The notes: generated by a model not told the origin, from the letters alone. Positions 44,291 to 56,515 are shown, numbered from the stretch's first letter. The stretch is DNA of 64,000 bases from Erinaceus europaeus (GCF_950295315.1 NC_080168.1:71538008-71602007); one strand, 5' to 3'. Translations and numbers: made by a program.

Positions 44291-44434
44291 CTAGCGTTTG
44301 CCCTTCTTCCGTAGCCAGTCAATAGCATCAGGTTGAGCCTGATGTAAAGTTTCGAGACCTCCTTTGAATCTGGAGAGGTGGCAGTCATTGACTATGTGGG
44401 TCATAGACTGTCTGTAGCCGCAGGGGCAGTTCAC
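44291..44434 (-). pseudogene. Orphan 47-codon frame with CCHC motif, resembles the C-terminus of a non-LTR retrotransposon RT
   Basis: On the minus strand an open frame of 47 codons ends in TAG at 44291. It has no start of its own; an in-frame TAA lies just upstream. The translation begins VNCPCGYRQSMTHIVNDC, giving Cys-x-Cys, then His and Cys with the spacing of a zinc-knuckle tail, and ends in WLRKKGKR. The pattern recalls C-terminal tails of jockey/CR1/RTE-type reverse transcriptases rather than LINE-1. It lies between SINE C tails and an L1-like tail and nothing else of a LINE is visible. Product and origin are uncertain; a retrocopied host sequence is possible. Confidence 0.5.
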
Positions 44435-44439
44435 TTATC

Positions 44440-44770
44440 AAAGCAAATGTCCTCAAAGAAAGACAACTACTGGAAGGCTTCACTTATGTGTGGAATCTAG
44501 AGAACTGAAACACATGAACTTGCACAAGAAAGAAAGAAATGGAGAGAGAAAGGGAGAGAAGAAGAAAAGAAAGAGAGAGAGAAGGAATGAAGAAAGAAGA
44601 TAAAAAGAAGCCTACCTGTCTTTAAGACACGGTGAGAACTCTAGTGGTTATTGTGTGTGTGTGGGGGAATCTGAGTGATAGATGTAGTGTGGAACTAAAC
44701 CTTATCATCTTACAATCTTGGAAGTTATTATGAAATCATGAATAAAAAACATTACACACACAAAATGTTA
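44440..44770 (+). mobile_element. L1-like 3' tail, sense
   Basis: Contains cacttatgtgtggaatctag, gagaactctagtggttattg and a cttggaagttattatg end before an A-rich stretch. A gaaagaaa/gagaga run sits at 44520-44595. Confidence 0.55.
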
Positions 44771-44774
44771 TCTA

Positions 44775-45200
44775 CCAGTTTGGAGACTGAGAAGATCACT
44801 CAATATGAGAGCAGAAGATTTATCTGAGGCACCAGAGGTCCCCAGGTTCAATGCCTGTGCCCACATATGCCAGAGCTAAGTGGCGTTCTGGGTTCTCTCA
44901 TATTAAAAACAAATAAATGAGGGGGCAGTGAAATATCTCACCTGGATAGTGAGATACTTTGCTATGTGTGCATGATCCAGGTTCAAACCCAGCCTCTATT
45001 ATATCAAAGGAAGTTTCAATGCTTTCCCTCTTTTCTTTCAGTAAAATAAATAAATAAATAAATACATAAAATAAACATAAAAACAGGGTTGAGGAAATAG
45101 TGTGGTAATTTACACAACAGACTTTTATGCCTGAGGCTCTGAGGTCCCAGATTCAATCCCCAGCACCACCATAAGCCAGAGCAATACTCAGGTTTAAAAA
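44775..45200 (+). mobile_element. Cluster of family C SINE copies
   Basis: Short copies at 44775-44920, 44925-45055 and 45085-45200, each with a gttcaa B-box-like motif and A-rich tails. Confidence 0.65.
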
Positions 45201-45213
45201 GTTTCCAGTTTGG

Positions 45214-45495
45214 GGTAGTCAGGCAGTAGCACCGTGGGTTAAGCTCAGGTGGTGCAAAGCACAAGGACCGTGTAAGGATCCCGGTTCAAGCCCCTGGCTC
45301 CTCACCTGTAGGGGAGTCACTTCACAGGTGGTTGAGCAGGTCTGCAGGTATCTATCTTTCTCTCCCCCTCTCTTTCTTCCCCTCCTCTCTCCATTTCTCT
45401 CTGTCCTATCCAACAATAACGACAACAATAATAACTACAACAATAAAAAAACAACAAGGGCAACAAAAGGGAATAAATAGATATTTAAAAAAGAC
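45214..45495 (+). mobile_element. SINE family A with 13-bp duplication
   Basis: Complete copy flanked by gtttccagtttgg at 45201-45213 and 45496-45508. Confidence 0.93.
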
Positions 45496-45499
45496 GTTT

Positions 45500-46212
45500 C
45501 CAGTTTGGACTAGTGTTTCCCATGCCTTGTGGCTTATGCACAGCTGTGGGCAACCCTGCAACTGTATGTGGTTCTCCCAGGTGTGTGGAGGACTGAAGGT
45601 CCCGTGTGGGGTCATAAAGACATCTGTCGAGCCTGGCACCCCACCATCCTCTTAGCCTGGGTTGTGCCCAGCTAGCTTGCTACATGCTCTGTGAACAGAT
45701 AGTATCCCAAACCCCCCACCAGGGCTGTGTCTTCTCTGGGGTTCAAGGTGTAGGAGTCTAGCCCTGGTGCGCTTTAGAAGTCATGTGGGAATGGCCACGA
45801 ATTCTCATCTTCTTTCCTTCTACGCTAGCTGGTGGCCCTTGGGGACATCACATCTGTGGCCCCTGCCTTGCAGAAGTTTGCTGGTCAGGCAGAAGCAGGA
45901 CAGTGGCCCCAGGGTCACACACGGGAGATAGTGACCAGCAGGGTCTGTGTGGCACTGGGCCATGGAAGTAGGACACAATGCTGTGACATTACTCTGACAT
46001 GGTGCTGTGACAAGCATTCAGGATCAAGCCTGGAACCTCACATGGGCAAGTTCTGAGCCCTAGACCTCCCTGTACTCTCCTGATATTGAAGGTATTCCTA
46101 CCACCTGTCCAGAGTCCAGGGAAGAGCAGGTTGGAGTGGGGCTGCTGTGGTTCTCACGGCCTCCAGGGTTACATGGAGGTGCCTGCTGCACTATGGATCT
46201 ACTCCTGTGACC
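45500..46212. other. Unique intergenic sequence
   Basis: No repeat or exon recognised. Confidence 0.5.
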
Positions 46213-46219
46213 TTTATAT

Positions 46220-46266
<47 letters not shown>

Positions 46267-46830
46267 TTTTGTATAGGACAGAGAAATTGAGAGGAGAAGG
46301 GGAGGTAGAGAGGGAGGGAGTGAGAAAGACAGACACTTCACCGCTTCACCACTTGTGAAGTGACCCTCCTGCAAATGAGGAGTCAGGGGTTCCAACCTGT
46401 ATCTTTGTGTGGGTTCTTGCACTTTGTATACTACGGTGTTTAACCTGGTGTGCCACCGCCTGTGCCCACAGGATCCTTCAGATTCTACAAGGTGACAGTT
46501 GGGAATACTTTCTGTGTTATTCCTGTAAACAAAGAGGAAGACTGGGCCGTGTAGGCATGAATAGTAGGCCTCATTAGCACGTGGCAGGATGCAACCTCGA
46601 AAAGACTTGCAGGAGCTGAAGCTATTCAAGGAAGGGTCTGTTGGAAATACTTCTTGCTCTTTTTTTTTTTTTAATTTTTATTTATAAAAAGGAACACTGA
46701 CAAAAGCCATAGGATAAGAGGGGTACAACTCCACACAATTCCTACCACCACATCTCTGTATTCCATCCCCTCCCCTGATAGCTTTCCTATTCTTTAACCC
46801 TCTGGGAGTATGGACCCAGGGTCATTGCTC
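46213..46830 (-). mobile_element. (TTTA)n with antisense SINE, then L1-like antisense tail (copy 4)
   Basis: TTTA repeats at 46213-46270 lead into a reverse SINE ending gccaccgcctgtgccc near 46470. 46665-46830 carries the shared L1-like motifs (ccataggataagagg, tatggacccaggg). Confidence 0.7.
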
Positions 46831-47059
46831 TTTTACCCTCTAGGGCACTTTGCCCTGCTTTTGCTGTTCCTGCTGCTTCACTCTCCAGCTTGCCTCCCTT
46901 TTCTCCCTTCTCCTGGAACCCATGCTTTTTAGAAGCTGATGGCTGAAGAACACAGATGACTCAGGACTCACACCACATGGCTAGTTTCCTCTTTTACTAT
47001 AGTTTTTAAAAACATAATGAATCTGCTGATTTTATAGCCCCCAAAGAACCTTTTAAATT

Positions 47060-47365
47060 ATTGATATTATTATTATTATTTTTTTTACTATAGGTTACTG
47101 TTCACTCTCGCCCTGGTGGAGAGCTTGGCCCACCCAAGGAAAGGCCATTTTATTTGGTTAGCAGAAGAGTCTTTCTGTCCCATTTTCTCTGACCCTGGTT
47201 ACTGCCAGAGAGATGAGGGAAAGAGAGAGAGAGAGAGATGGAAGGAGGGATACCTGTAGCACTGCTCCACCACTTATGACACTTCCTCTTTGCAAGTGAG
47301 GCCTGGGGACTTGAACCTGGGTCCTGGTGCATGGGAACATGTGTGCCATCACCCAGCCCCTAGAA
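47060..47365 (-). mobile_element. Antisense SINE
   Basis: Ends gccatcacccagcccc, with a gagagagaga run at 47222-47238. Confidence 0.65.
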
Positions 47366-47739
47366 TGTGCTGCTTTAAGCAGAAGCCCCAGCCACTGCTA
47401 GCCATTGCTCTAAGCTGCCAGGAAGAGCCGTCTGAGATCTCTACAGAGACAGGTCTCCCTAGTTCATGGTTGGTCTCTGGATGATGCTGATATGAGACTC
47501 TCTCTGACTTTCAGTCCAGGGGAGCCTCTTGGCCGGGGTTCCAGGGGTCTGTCCTCTCCCTGCTTCCTGCTCTTCTGCTCCCACCTCCTCCTGTCATCCT
47601 CCTTCAGGGTGTTTCTTGTGTGACAGACCCTAGAGCTTCCCTCCATCTCTGTTTCGTGATTTTTCATAAGGAAGGGCAGTCCAACAGCCTTGAGGTCAGG
47701 ATCTTTCTCTAGGACTCTCCACCTTGGTCTTTGTGCCTT
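47366..47739. other. Unique intergenic sequence
   Basis: No feature recognised. Confidence 0.5.
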
Positions 47740-48210
47740 ATTTTTTATTTTTTGTTTTATTTATTTATTTGGTAAAGACAGCCAGAAGTCAAGAGGGAAG
47801 GGAGTGATAGAGAAGGAGACAGAGAGACACCTGCAACAATACTTCACCACTTGCAAAGCTTTCCCCCTGCAGGTGGGGACTGGAGGCTCGAACCTGGGTC
47901 CTTGTGCATTGTAACAAGTGCGCTCAACCAGGCGCACCACCACCTGGCCCCTAGTCTTTATGTCTTATTACACTTGCCACCAATGTCCTCCCCTCTCGAC
48001 TCAGCAGCTTACCACTCTGGCAAGGGATTTATGTAGGCCAAGAGACAGCTCAGCCCAGAGTGCTTATCTTCCCAGGCATGAAGAAGAGGCTTGAGCCTCT
48101 GGCCGCCATGTAGAAGCACACTGCAAAAGGGAAGCTTCGAGAGCGGTAGAGCAATGCTGTAAGATTTCTCCTCTCAATCCCTTTTGGTCTTTTACTCTTT
48201 AGCTGAAATA
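47740..48210. mobile_element. SINE family B (-) and a diverged SINE (+)
   Basis: 47740-47955 is a clean reverse family B copy (ggtaaagacagccagaag to accacctggcccc). 48030-48210 is a diverged + copy. Confidence 0.75.
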
Positions 48211-48228
48211 TTTAAAAAGTATATCTGT

Positions 48229-48524
48229 TGGGAGTCGGGCTGTAGTGCAGTGGGTTTAGCGCACGCAGCGCAAAGGGCAAGGACTGGCGTTACGATCCTG
48301 GTTCAAGCCCCCGGCTCCCCACCTGCAGGGGAGTCATTTCACAGGTGGTGAAGCAGGTCTGCAGGTGTCTATCTTTCTCTCCCACTCTCTGTCTTCCCCT
48401 CCTCTCTCCATTTCTCTCGGTCCTATCTAACAATGACAACATCAATAACAACAACAATACTAACTATAACAACAAAAAAAGAAAAGACAACAAAGGCAAC
48501 AAACGGGAAAATAAATAAATATAT
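48229..48524 (+). mobile_element. SINE family A with 18-bp duplication
   Basis: Complete copy with exact duplication tttaaaaagtatatctgt at 48211-48228 and 48525-48542; it inserted in the tail of the preceding SINE. Confidence 0.95.
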
Positions 48525-48810
48525 TTTAAAAAGTATATCTGTCAGGAGCTGTAGAACTGTGCAAACAATTCAATATCAAAACAATGTCTTGATAGCAAAC
48601 AAAACAAAACAAAAATAAATAAATGTATTTCCTTCTTCAACTTGGTGCTAGAAAAAAACAAGCTTGCCCTGCTGAGAAAACACTCTTGATACAGCTGGAG
48701 AGGTGACCTTTAGTAAAAACAGCTTTCCCTGGATACTGGCTGACCTTTGAAAATGGAACCCATGCTTCTTATGTAACCCTAGGAGTTGAGAAAATTTTGT
48801 GCCACACTGT

Positions 48811-48812
<2 letters not shown>

Positions 48813-48878
<66 letters not shown>

Positions 48879-49078
48879 CACCTGAGCAGATCACTCCAAG
48901 GACTGGGACCTCTTTTATTCAATACTTGGTACAAGAGAAAAGTGCTCTTAGGCTACTTGGTGATTTTTCTCCAGTTGAGTAAAAGTTTTGCTAAGACTTT
49001 GGGAAGATGCACAACTCTTTCATGGAGTGACGTTGAATTTAATTTTTACTAATAACTGAAGATCTCATAATGCATGTA

Positions 49079-49127
<49 letters not shown>
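48813..49127. repeat. (CA)n at 48813-48876 and (GT)n at 49082-49127
   Basis: Two long dinucleotide arrays of opposite strand sense, about 205 bp apart. Confidence 0.95.
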
Positions 49128-49128
<1 letters not shown>

Positions 49129-49329
49129 CCTTTATCCTCAACCTCAACAACTTCAGGAGTTTTGAGATCAACAGAATCACTTCTCTTTCTTTTTTGATTC
49201 ATAATGGAGAAGGTGGCTTGTTTTTAACAGAGGTTGTTTGTCAGGTTCAAAAAGGACAATGTCTTGATAATTCTTGACATTTTCCTCCTTTCTCTCTGTG
49301 TCTCTCATTCTCCTTTCTCTCTTTATCTC

Positions 49330-50155
49330 ACCAAACGCTGCTTAGTTCTGTCTTATGGTGGTGCTAGGGACTGAACCAGGGTCTTTTAGTGCTTCAGGCA
49401 TGAAAGTTGTTTGCATAATCATGATGCTGTTTCCTCAGCTCTATTTATTTATTTATTTATTTATTTATTTATTTTTCACCAGAGCACTGCTCAGCTTTGA
49501 CCTATGGTCGTGCTGGAGATTGAACCTGGGGTCTGAAAGCATCAAGCCTGATAATCTTTTTCATCACAACTATGTTACCTGCCCAGCCCCTAAATATTTT
49601 AACTTTTGTTAGAATTGCTTTTCCTGATATAATGCACTTGAAACCACATGCACATCTTACATTATCATTCTTTAAAAAATTATTATTATTATTATTTTAC
49701 CAGAGCACTGTTCAGCTCTGGTTTATGGTGGTATGGGGGATTGAACCTGGGACTTTGTAGCCTCAGGCATGAGAGTCTGCTTGCATAACCATTATGTTAT
49801 CTACCCTCCGCCCTAAAAATTATTTTTAAAATTTATTTTAATGAGAGAAATACAAAGAGGCAGACCAGAACACTGTTCAACTCTGGTTGATAGTGGTGCT
49901 GGGGACTGAACCAGAAACCTCAGAGCCTTGGGCATTAGAGTCTTTTGCATAATCACTATGCTGTCTCCCCAGTCCTGCTTGCAATTTTTTTCTAAGTATT
50001 TTATTTGATAGCATCAGAGAGAAATAGAGAGGGGGGAAATATAGAGAGGGAGGAAGAGAGACAGCTGCAGCACTGTTTTACCACTTGTGAAGTTTTCCCC
50101 CTACAGGAGGGAACCAGGGCTTGAACCTGGGTCTTTGTGCATGGTAACATACTGC
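49330..50155 (-). mobile_element. Cluster of five antisense SINEs
   Basis: Family C copies at 49330-49440, 49475-49590, 49695-49810 and 49840-49975 share ccagagcactg.tcagct and gattgaacctggg; 49985-50155 is a B-like reverse copy. A (TTTA)n run sits at 49441-49474. Confidence 0.75.
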
Positions 50156-50790
50156 TTGAAATTTTCTACAAGAAAGCATGGGTTTCTGCAAAACATTGAG
50201 GTAGAATCTCTTTATACCCCCTGTGCCTTGATAGATTCCAGTTTTTCCAGCTCCACAGGGGTCAGTGCCACCAGCCCGCTGGCTGCAGTTCCACAGGCAG
50301 CTTTGTTTTGTTAATTCTCAGTCTGTGAGAATTGAAACCTATGGCTTGGTGTGGAAGATGCCATCTCAGCTTGGGAAAATAACATCTGAGTGGGCCCAGC
50401 CACTGAACTCAATTTGCAGATAAACTTTCTCATCTCGCTCCAGATTACAGTGCATCCACACTCACCCTTTTATCAGATGATAAATTAGAGACTGCTGGAG
50501 TCCCAGGAAGCTTCAAAGTTCTAAAAATAATATCACTCATACAATGTGAGGTGTCAAAGTTCTGTTATCTACCATCAAATTCGCCTCTACCATTATCATT
50601 TCTCTCCTCAAGGTGGAGTGAACATTTTCGGTCAATGGAGCAGGTAGTAGAGCTGGGTCTAATCTCTGTTGTCCTGACCCCCCAGATCACAGCATCTGCC
50701 ATTTTTTTGAGCACCTACTATGTACATTCCTGACCTGGACATGGTCATGTGGCTTTAGCAGGTATGCAATTTCCTCAATCCCAAGCTAAT
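50156..50790. other. Unique intergenic block with palindrome and MEF2-like site
   Basis: No repeats for about 630 bp. 50313-50333 is an 8-bp perfect inverted repeat (aattctca/tgagaatt, 5-base loop). ctaaaaataa at about 50521 fits the MEF2 consensus. Function is not shown. Confidence 0.4.
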
Positions 50791-50794
50791 TTTT

Positions 50795-51775
50795 TATTCT
50801 TATTTATTTATTTAAGAAAGGAGACATTAACAAAATCATAGGATGGGGGGGGGGGATACAACTCCACACAATTCCCACCACCCAATCTCCATATCCCATC
50901 CCCTCCCCAATAGCTTTCCCATTCTCTATCCCTCTGGGAGCATGGACCCAGGGCCATTGTGGGTTGCAGAAGGTGGAAGGTCTGGCTTCTGTAATTGCTT
51001 CCCCGCTGAACATGGGCATTGACTGGTCGATCCATACTCCCAGTCTGCCTCTCTCTTTCCCTAGAAGGGTGAGTCTCTGGGGAAGCGGAGCTCCAGGACG
51101 CATTGGTGGCGTCTTCAGTCCAGGGAAGTCTAGCCGGCATCCTCATAGTATCTGGAACCTGGTGGCTGAAAAGAGAGTTAACATACAAAACCAAACAAAT
51201 TGTTGAAGAATCATGGACCCAAAGGTTGGAATAGTGGAGATGAAGTGTTGGGGGGGTACTCACTGCAAACTCTAGTGTACTACTGCTTTCAGGTATATAT
51301 TTGCCCTGGTTTATGGACACGTGAACATAGGCTCTATCTCCTGGAAACTGGTCTATATCTAGGTTTTGGGACTTTGTTAGGCAGTGAACCACCTGGGATG
51401 GAATTAGAGAATACTATGAAAGGAAAGGTCTCACCTGAGTGATGAAGTTGAAGAGTTGCCATTCCACACCTGAAGTCTCTGGACACAGTCTGAGGTGAAG
51501 CATGCTGGGGTGGCACTCGTTGCGTTGATTAGGTTGCAATTAGTGGATGCAATATTATTTGATAAGAATTGGGAGAAGCATACGGGAAAGTGGGCCCTAC
51601 CCTAGGGTCCCAGGACTGGGAGAAATTTAGGCTCTATAGTGGAAATGTGAGGTTTCTGCTGTCTTAGGGTTCAAGAAGACAATGGATAGTTATTGTTATC
51701 ATCACATTATTTGGTAATTGGGTTAACTTTGAAAAGTCCCTTTGTTAGACATACAATCAATTTTCCCCCTCTCAT
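50795..51775 (-). mobile_element. L1-like antisense element (copy 5)
   Basis: Has the shared motif series and continues into the same long 3' region as copy 3 (tggtctatatctaggtt, gtctctggacacagtc, gggttaactttgaaaa). Confidence 0.7.
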
Positions 51776-51831
51776 ATTAATTAGTGATTTATATGACTAC
51801 AGTTTAATAGGTGTGTACATAAACACTATAT

Positions 51832-52035
51832 TTTTTAATTTTAGAGAGATGGAGACAGATTGGGAGAGAGAGAGAGGGAGAGAATGAGAGAGAGGGAGAG
51901 AGAGGAAGAGAGACCCCACTGTACCCATCCACCATGCATGAGGCTTCTCCCTGTGCACGGTGTGTGCTTCCATGTGATGCTGGAGCTTAAACCCAGGTCC
52001 TTGCACATGGGAAAGTGGGGCTCTACCTGGGGCAC
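51832..52035 (-). mobile_element. Antisense SINE with (GA)n
   Basis: ga/gaga-rich run (51862-51915) followed by reverse SINE head motifs. Confidence 0.6.
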
Positions 52036-53084
52036 TGCTTTAGCAAAGCCCAGCGAATTGAGTGACTTTCAAGACTGGAGGAATCTGTCCTTTGACAGTC
52101 TGGAGGACAGGGGATGCAGATTAAGTGTCTCCAAGGCTACACTTATACCAAAGCTCTGGGGAGAAAGTTCCCTGTTTTCTTCCAGCTTCTGGGGGCTCCC
52201 AGCTTGTGGCCATCTTCTGCTTACAGCACCCCCTGCTAGTGTGTCTAGGTATCCCAGTCCCTGGTTTCCTCCACCTACCTTGCTGTTGCATCAGCACTTA
52301 GACTTCTGGTTGACCTGGGGATCCTAGGCTGATCCACCTACAAAGACCTTTCAGCAACAGGGTGACATTCGCAGGGTCTGGCACGTCCTTTGTGACAACA
52401 GCTGTGCCACCCACGCCAGAGATGACCTCAGCCTTGCCAGTGCAGTCCTTGTGTAGACATGGATTTGCTAGCTGTTAATACTCTGTAGTTTCCCTTCAGC
52501 ATACCAGAGTACCTTCCTGTGGGGTGCTCCTTACCTGAGGGATGACTTGTCACAGACTAGGAGACCCTTGGTGTGTGTACTTGACACAGGTGGAGCTCCT
52601 TGGGGTGAGGGGTATCTCCTCTTCTGACCCACTGAGTACCCCCACCCAGGAACCCCTTTTGCAGGGCTTCCATCACGGCTGTTGGGAGGCTGAACATGGA
52701 AGTGGGAGGTTGAGGCTCTTCCAGGTAAGCTGGGGGATGGGGGTCTTATTAGAACTTTGGGTGCTTTTCATGGCGGGGGGGCAGGGGAGGAAGGCAGGGC
52801 TTCTCTGGGGGGCTGGGACAGGTCAAAGCTGGTAACAGACAGAAAGCCCCAGGCTAGTTATTCAGCCAGTGGCCTAGGGGTTAGCAGTGGTTATTGGCTG
52901 TATACAGATTGATGTCTGAGTCACCATTTTCCTCTCATGCTAGCCTCCATGTTTGTGATAGAAATAAATTGTTTAAGACAAAATTTTTATAAAAAGTAAT
53001 TTTTAGATTTTAATCAAACTAAATGTTAACAAAAATCTGATAAAAACAAATTCTAGATATTTTTTTTCCACGTGTAGAAGTTTG
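52036..53084. other. Unique intergenic block
   Basis: About 1 kb without recognisable repeats. An open + frame around 52542-52835 with a gtaagc near 52726 is not recognised as any exon. Confidence 0.45.
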
Positions 53085-53635
53085 AAAAGTATAAAGGAGT
53101 AACTCAGGAGGTGGTGAAGGTCCCAAGTTTGATCCTGAGTATGCCAGAGTGATACTTTATTTTTTTTTTATTCCTCTAATTAAAAATTTCTTTTTAAAAT
53201 TGTTTAAATTATCTTTATTTTTTGAATAGAGGCAGTCAGAAATTGAGAGGAAGGGAGAGACAGAGAGGGAGAGAGACAGAAAGACCCCTGCAACCCTGCT
53301 TTTACCACTGCAACGCTTTCCTCCTGCAGATGGGGACCAGGGGCTCGAACCTGGGTCCTTGTGCATTGTAACATGCGCACTCGACCAGGTGCGCCACCAC
53401 CTGGCCCCTGCTTAAATCTTCTCTCTAATTAAACATTTAGAATTTTTTGATTTATTTTTTAATGAGAGAGCTATCCAGAGAAAGACAGTGAGAGTGAGAG
53501 TAAGAGCGAGCAAGTGAGAGGGAGGCCAAGACCAGAGCACTGCTCAGCTCAGGCTTATGGTGGTGCTAGGGATTGAACCTGGGACCTCAGGTATGAGAGT
53601 ATTTTGCAGAACCACTACACTGTCTCTTCAGCCCA
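53085..53635. mobile_element. SINE fragment (+), SINE B (-), SINE C (-)
   Basis: 53085-53160 is a short + fragment; 53190-53408 a clean reverse family B; 53450-53635 a reverse family C. Confidence 0.75.
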
Positions 53636-54589
53636 AATCATTTTTAAAGGAAAAGTATAAATTAAAAAATAATCACTGTTAATAAATAAATAATATTTCT
53701 CTATCCCTCCCCCCCAATAAATAGCCAGAGTTTGTGGAATGCCTCTCTCGCGTGCTTGTATCCAGACTGTATACAGAGAGCATGCACTCTTCTTTTAGAA
53801 GGGGAAACGATGCTTTTTGTAGAAATGCTGAGGGCTGCAGGCTCTGTTTACATTGATGCTTCTTTTGTGGGTGACATTATCTCTGAGCATATTCTCTGAC
53901 TTGTCCATTCACTACCATCCAATTACTTATAAGACAGGAACTGTCTCCTACACAGAGCTTCTCTGGTAAACTCAGACAAGTGCTTGAGAGGGGCCCTCAT
54001 GGTCACACAGGAGCCCCCTCAGCCCTGTGTGAGGCCAAAAGGCCACCTTCTCCCCCCACCCCAACCCACCCCAGCCTGCCCCAGGTTTACTCTGTCTCTG
54101 CACCTGTGTACAGGGCTTGGTCTCAGGGCCTCTCAGTCTTCCTGTCATAGATCTTCAGCCGAACATGTTGCTCTTGAAGCTGACCGCCATCTTCTCACTA
54201 AGCTTAGAAAGACACCTCCTGCACTCGCACATAGCCACTTCCACCACAGGCGGAAGTGGGCTTGGTGCTTCTGGTAGCAAAGCTGTGGCCATCTTGTTTG
54301 CTCTCCTCTTCCTGGAGGCCCGGCCTGTGCTGCTGTTCACTGTATGCAGCTGACTGCGGTGTGCTTTGCCCAGTTCTTCACTGTGTCCAGATGCTGAGTT
54401 AGGGAAGCTGTTACTGAGCTAGAAGCAGTTCAGCTCATTTACTCTTAGTGATTGGGCTGAATCTCAGGATGTATTCTGTTCATTCTCTGGACTACTATGA
54501 CTCCTTTCCTGTCTCTTTTGGCTTATTCAAGTAATATTTCAGTGCTTTGTTTCATATGCTTGTTTTTTCATTTGTTTTTCTTTTTGTAT
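53636..54589. other. Unique intergenic block with YY1/ETS-like motifs
   Basis: Repeat-free. 54181-54300 contains ccgccatctt, gcggaagtg and ggccatctt within 120 bp, matching YY1- and ETS-type sites seen in TATA-less promoters. No transcript can be inferred. Confidence 0.4.
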
Positions 54590-55445
54590 TTGGTCACCAA
54601 GGTCTTCTCTGGTACTCAGTGTCTACACAACTTCACTGCTCCTGGTGGCCATCTTTTTTCTTTCTTTTATATAGAGGGTGAGAGATAGAGAGATGGAGGG
54701 AGATACAGAAAAGGAGAGACATCACAGCACTACTCCATCACTCCTGAAGGTTTCCTTTTGCTAGTGCTCCTATGTGGTGGCCCAGGATTCAACCTTAGGC
54801 CCTTGTACATTGGTTTTATATATATATTTTTAAATTTATATTGGATAGAGACAGAGAGAAATGAAGAATGGAGGGGGAGATAAAGAGGGAGAGAGAGATA
54901 GAGAGACCTATAGCCTTGCTTCACTGCTCATGAAGCTCCCCCCCATGACAGGTGGGCACCAGGTTTTGAACCTGGGTCCTTGTACATTGTAACATGTGCA
55001 CTCTACAGGGTATACAACCACCTGGCTCCTGGTTTTATAGTCTTAACCAAATTTAGAGCTAGCTCTTTGTTTAGCATATGTTGGTGTAGAGATTATCTGA
55101 TCCACTGTCTATTTGTTACACTCTTTAATATCATGCCATTTACATCTGATGCAAAAATCTTATAATTCCATTCTGTTCAATTATCTCTGTATTTTACACA
55201 CAGTGCACTTTTTTTTTTTTGCCACCAGGGTTAGCACTGGGCTCAGTGCTTGATGACTCCACCACTCCTGGAAACCACTTTTTTTCTTTTTTGATAGGGG
55301 ATGAGAGATACAGAGAAGGAGAGACACCTGTAGTACTACTCCACTGCTCATAAGGCCTCCCCCCTGCAGTGGGGAGCAGAGGCTTGAACCCATGCCCTTT
55401 TGAATGGTGACACATGCTCTACTGATGCACCACCACCCAGCCCCC
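54590..55445 (-). mobile_element. Three antisense SINEs
   Basis: 54590-54815 (extended), 54825-55030 (family B, ending accacctggctcc), 55205-55445 (extended, starting at an 11-T run). 55030-55205 is unassigned. Confidence 0.7.
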
Positions 55446-55867
55446 AGTACTCAGTTGACTGAGGCTCCAGTCTGCTCCTGACATGGATGAAGCCCATCTG
55501 CCCAGTGTGGATCGCCATGGTCAGAGGAGAGTCCCCTGCCCTGGAACCTGAGTCCTTCTGTGCCTGAGTCATGGCCATAGCCACCTGTGTGCTGTGTCTC
55601 ACACCACCATAGATTTGCGTGCTCCAGTTTCCTCTTCATTGTCCCATTCCCAGAATTCCTGGCCACATTTGTTTACCTTCAAAGTGACTTGGGAGTCTAA
55701 GTGAAGTAGTAAGAGTTTAAAACAGCAGCAGCTCCTCCCTTTCTGGATTGACCACCATCTGGTTTCATGGTGACAGGGCAGGGAAAGGAGGGGACTGACT
55801 GGGTGGTGGGTAGGCTGGGTCTGCAGTGACTAAGGAAGAGCTGAGAACACAGACACTCTTGGTTTTC
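55446..55867. other. Unique intergenic sequence
   Basis: No feature recognised. Confidence 0.5.
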
Positions 55868-56515
55868 TTTTCTTTGCCTCCAGAGTTATCACTAGGGCTT
55901 GGTGCCTCCATGACTCCATCAGTCCTGGGGGCCATTTCTTTAAGAGAGAGAGAGAATGAAAGGGAGAGGGCCAGGCAGTGGTAAACTGGATTAAGCACAC
56001 ATAGTACAAAGTGAAGAGACTCACACAGGGATAAAGGTTCAAGCCCCTGCTCCCCACCTGCAGGGGGGACACTTGACAAGCAGTGAAGCAGGTCTGCAGG
56101 TGTCTCTCTGTTTCTCTCCCTCTCTATGTCCCTCTCTCCCTGTTAACTTCTCTGTCTTATCCAATAAAAAAGGAAAAAATAAATGAGAGATTGAGAGAGC
56201 GACCTGCTCCTCTGCTCTTGAATCTTCTCCCCTCCAGGGAGGGACCAGGGGCTTAAACCTGGGTCCTAGAGCATGGTAACGTGCACTGTACTGGGTGAGA
56301 CACTTCCCGGCCCTACATTTCTTTTTTAAACATTTATTTATGTGGGGCCAGTAAGATAGCTCACTTGGATAGTGCCATGCTTTGTCAGGTTCAAGTCCAG
56401 CCCTCACTGTACTGGTGCTGTGGTATCTCTCCCCTTCTCCATCTCTCCCCCTCTCCCTGTTGTTCTATCTGAAAAAGTCATCCCAGAGCTGCGAAGCACT
56501 GGTGATGACAGACAC
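55868..56515. mobile_element. Antisense SINE split by a + strand SINE, then another + SINE
   Basis: 55868-55965 and 56165-56318 are parts of one reverse SINE. 55968-56163 is an inserted + copy. 56342-56515 is a separate diverged + copy. Confidence 0.65.

Noticed and set aside
52542..52835. Possible exon with a gtaagc donor
   Set aside because: No recognised protein similarity, no convincing acceptor, and the frame content looks random.
54155..54340. Small gene on the minus strand starting at an ATG near 54290
   Set aside because: Short, not recognised, and no supporting signals beyond motif clusters; kept only as a possible regulatory observation.
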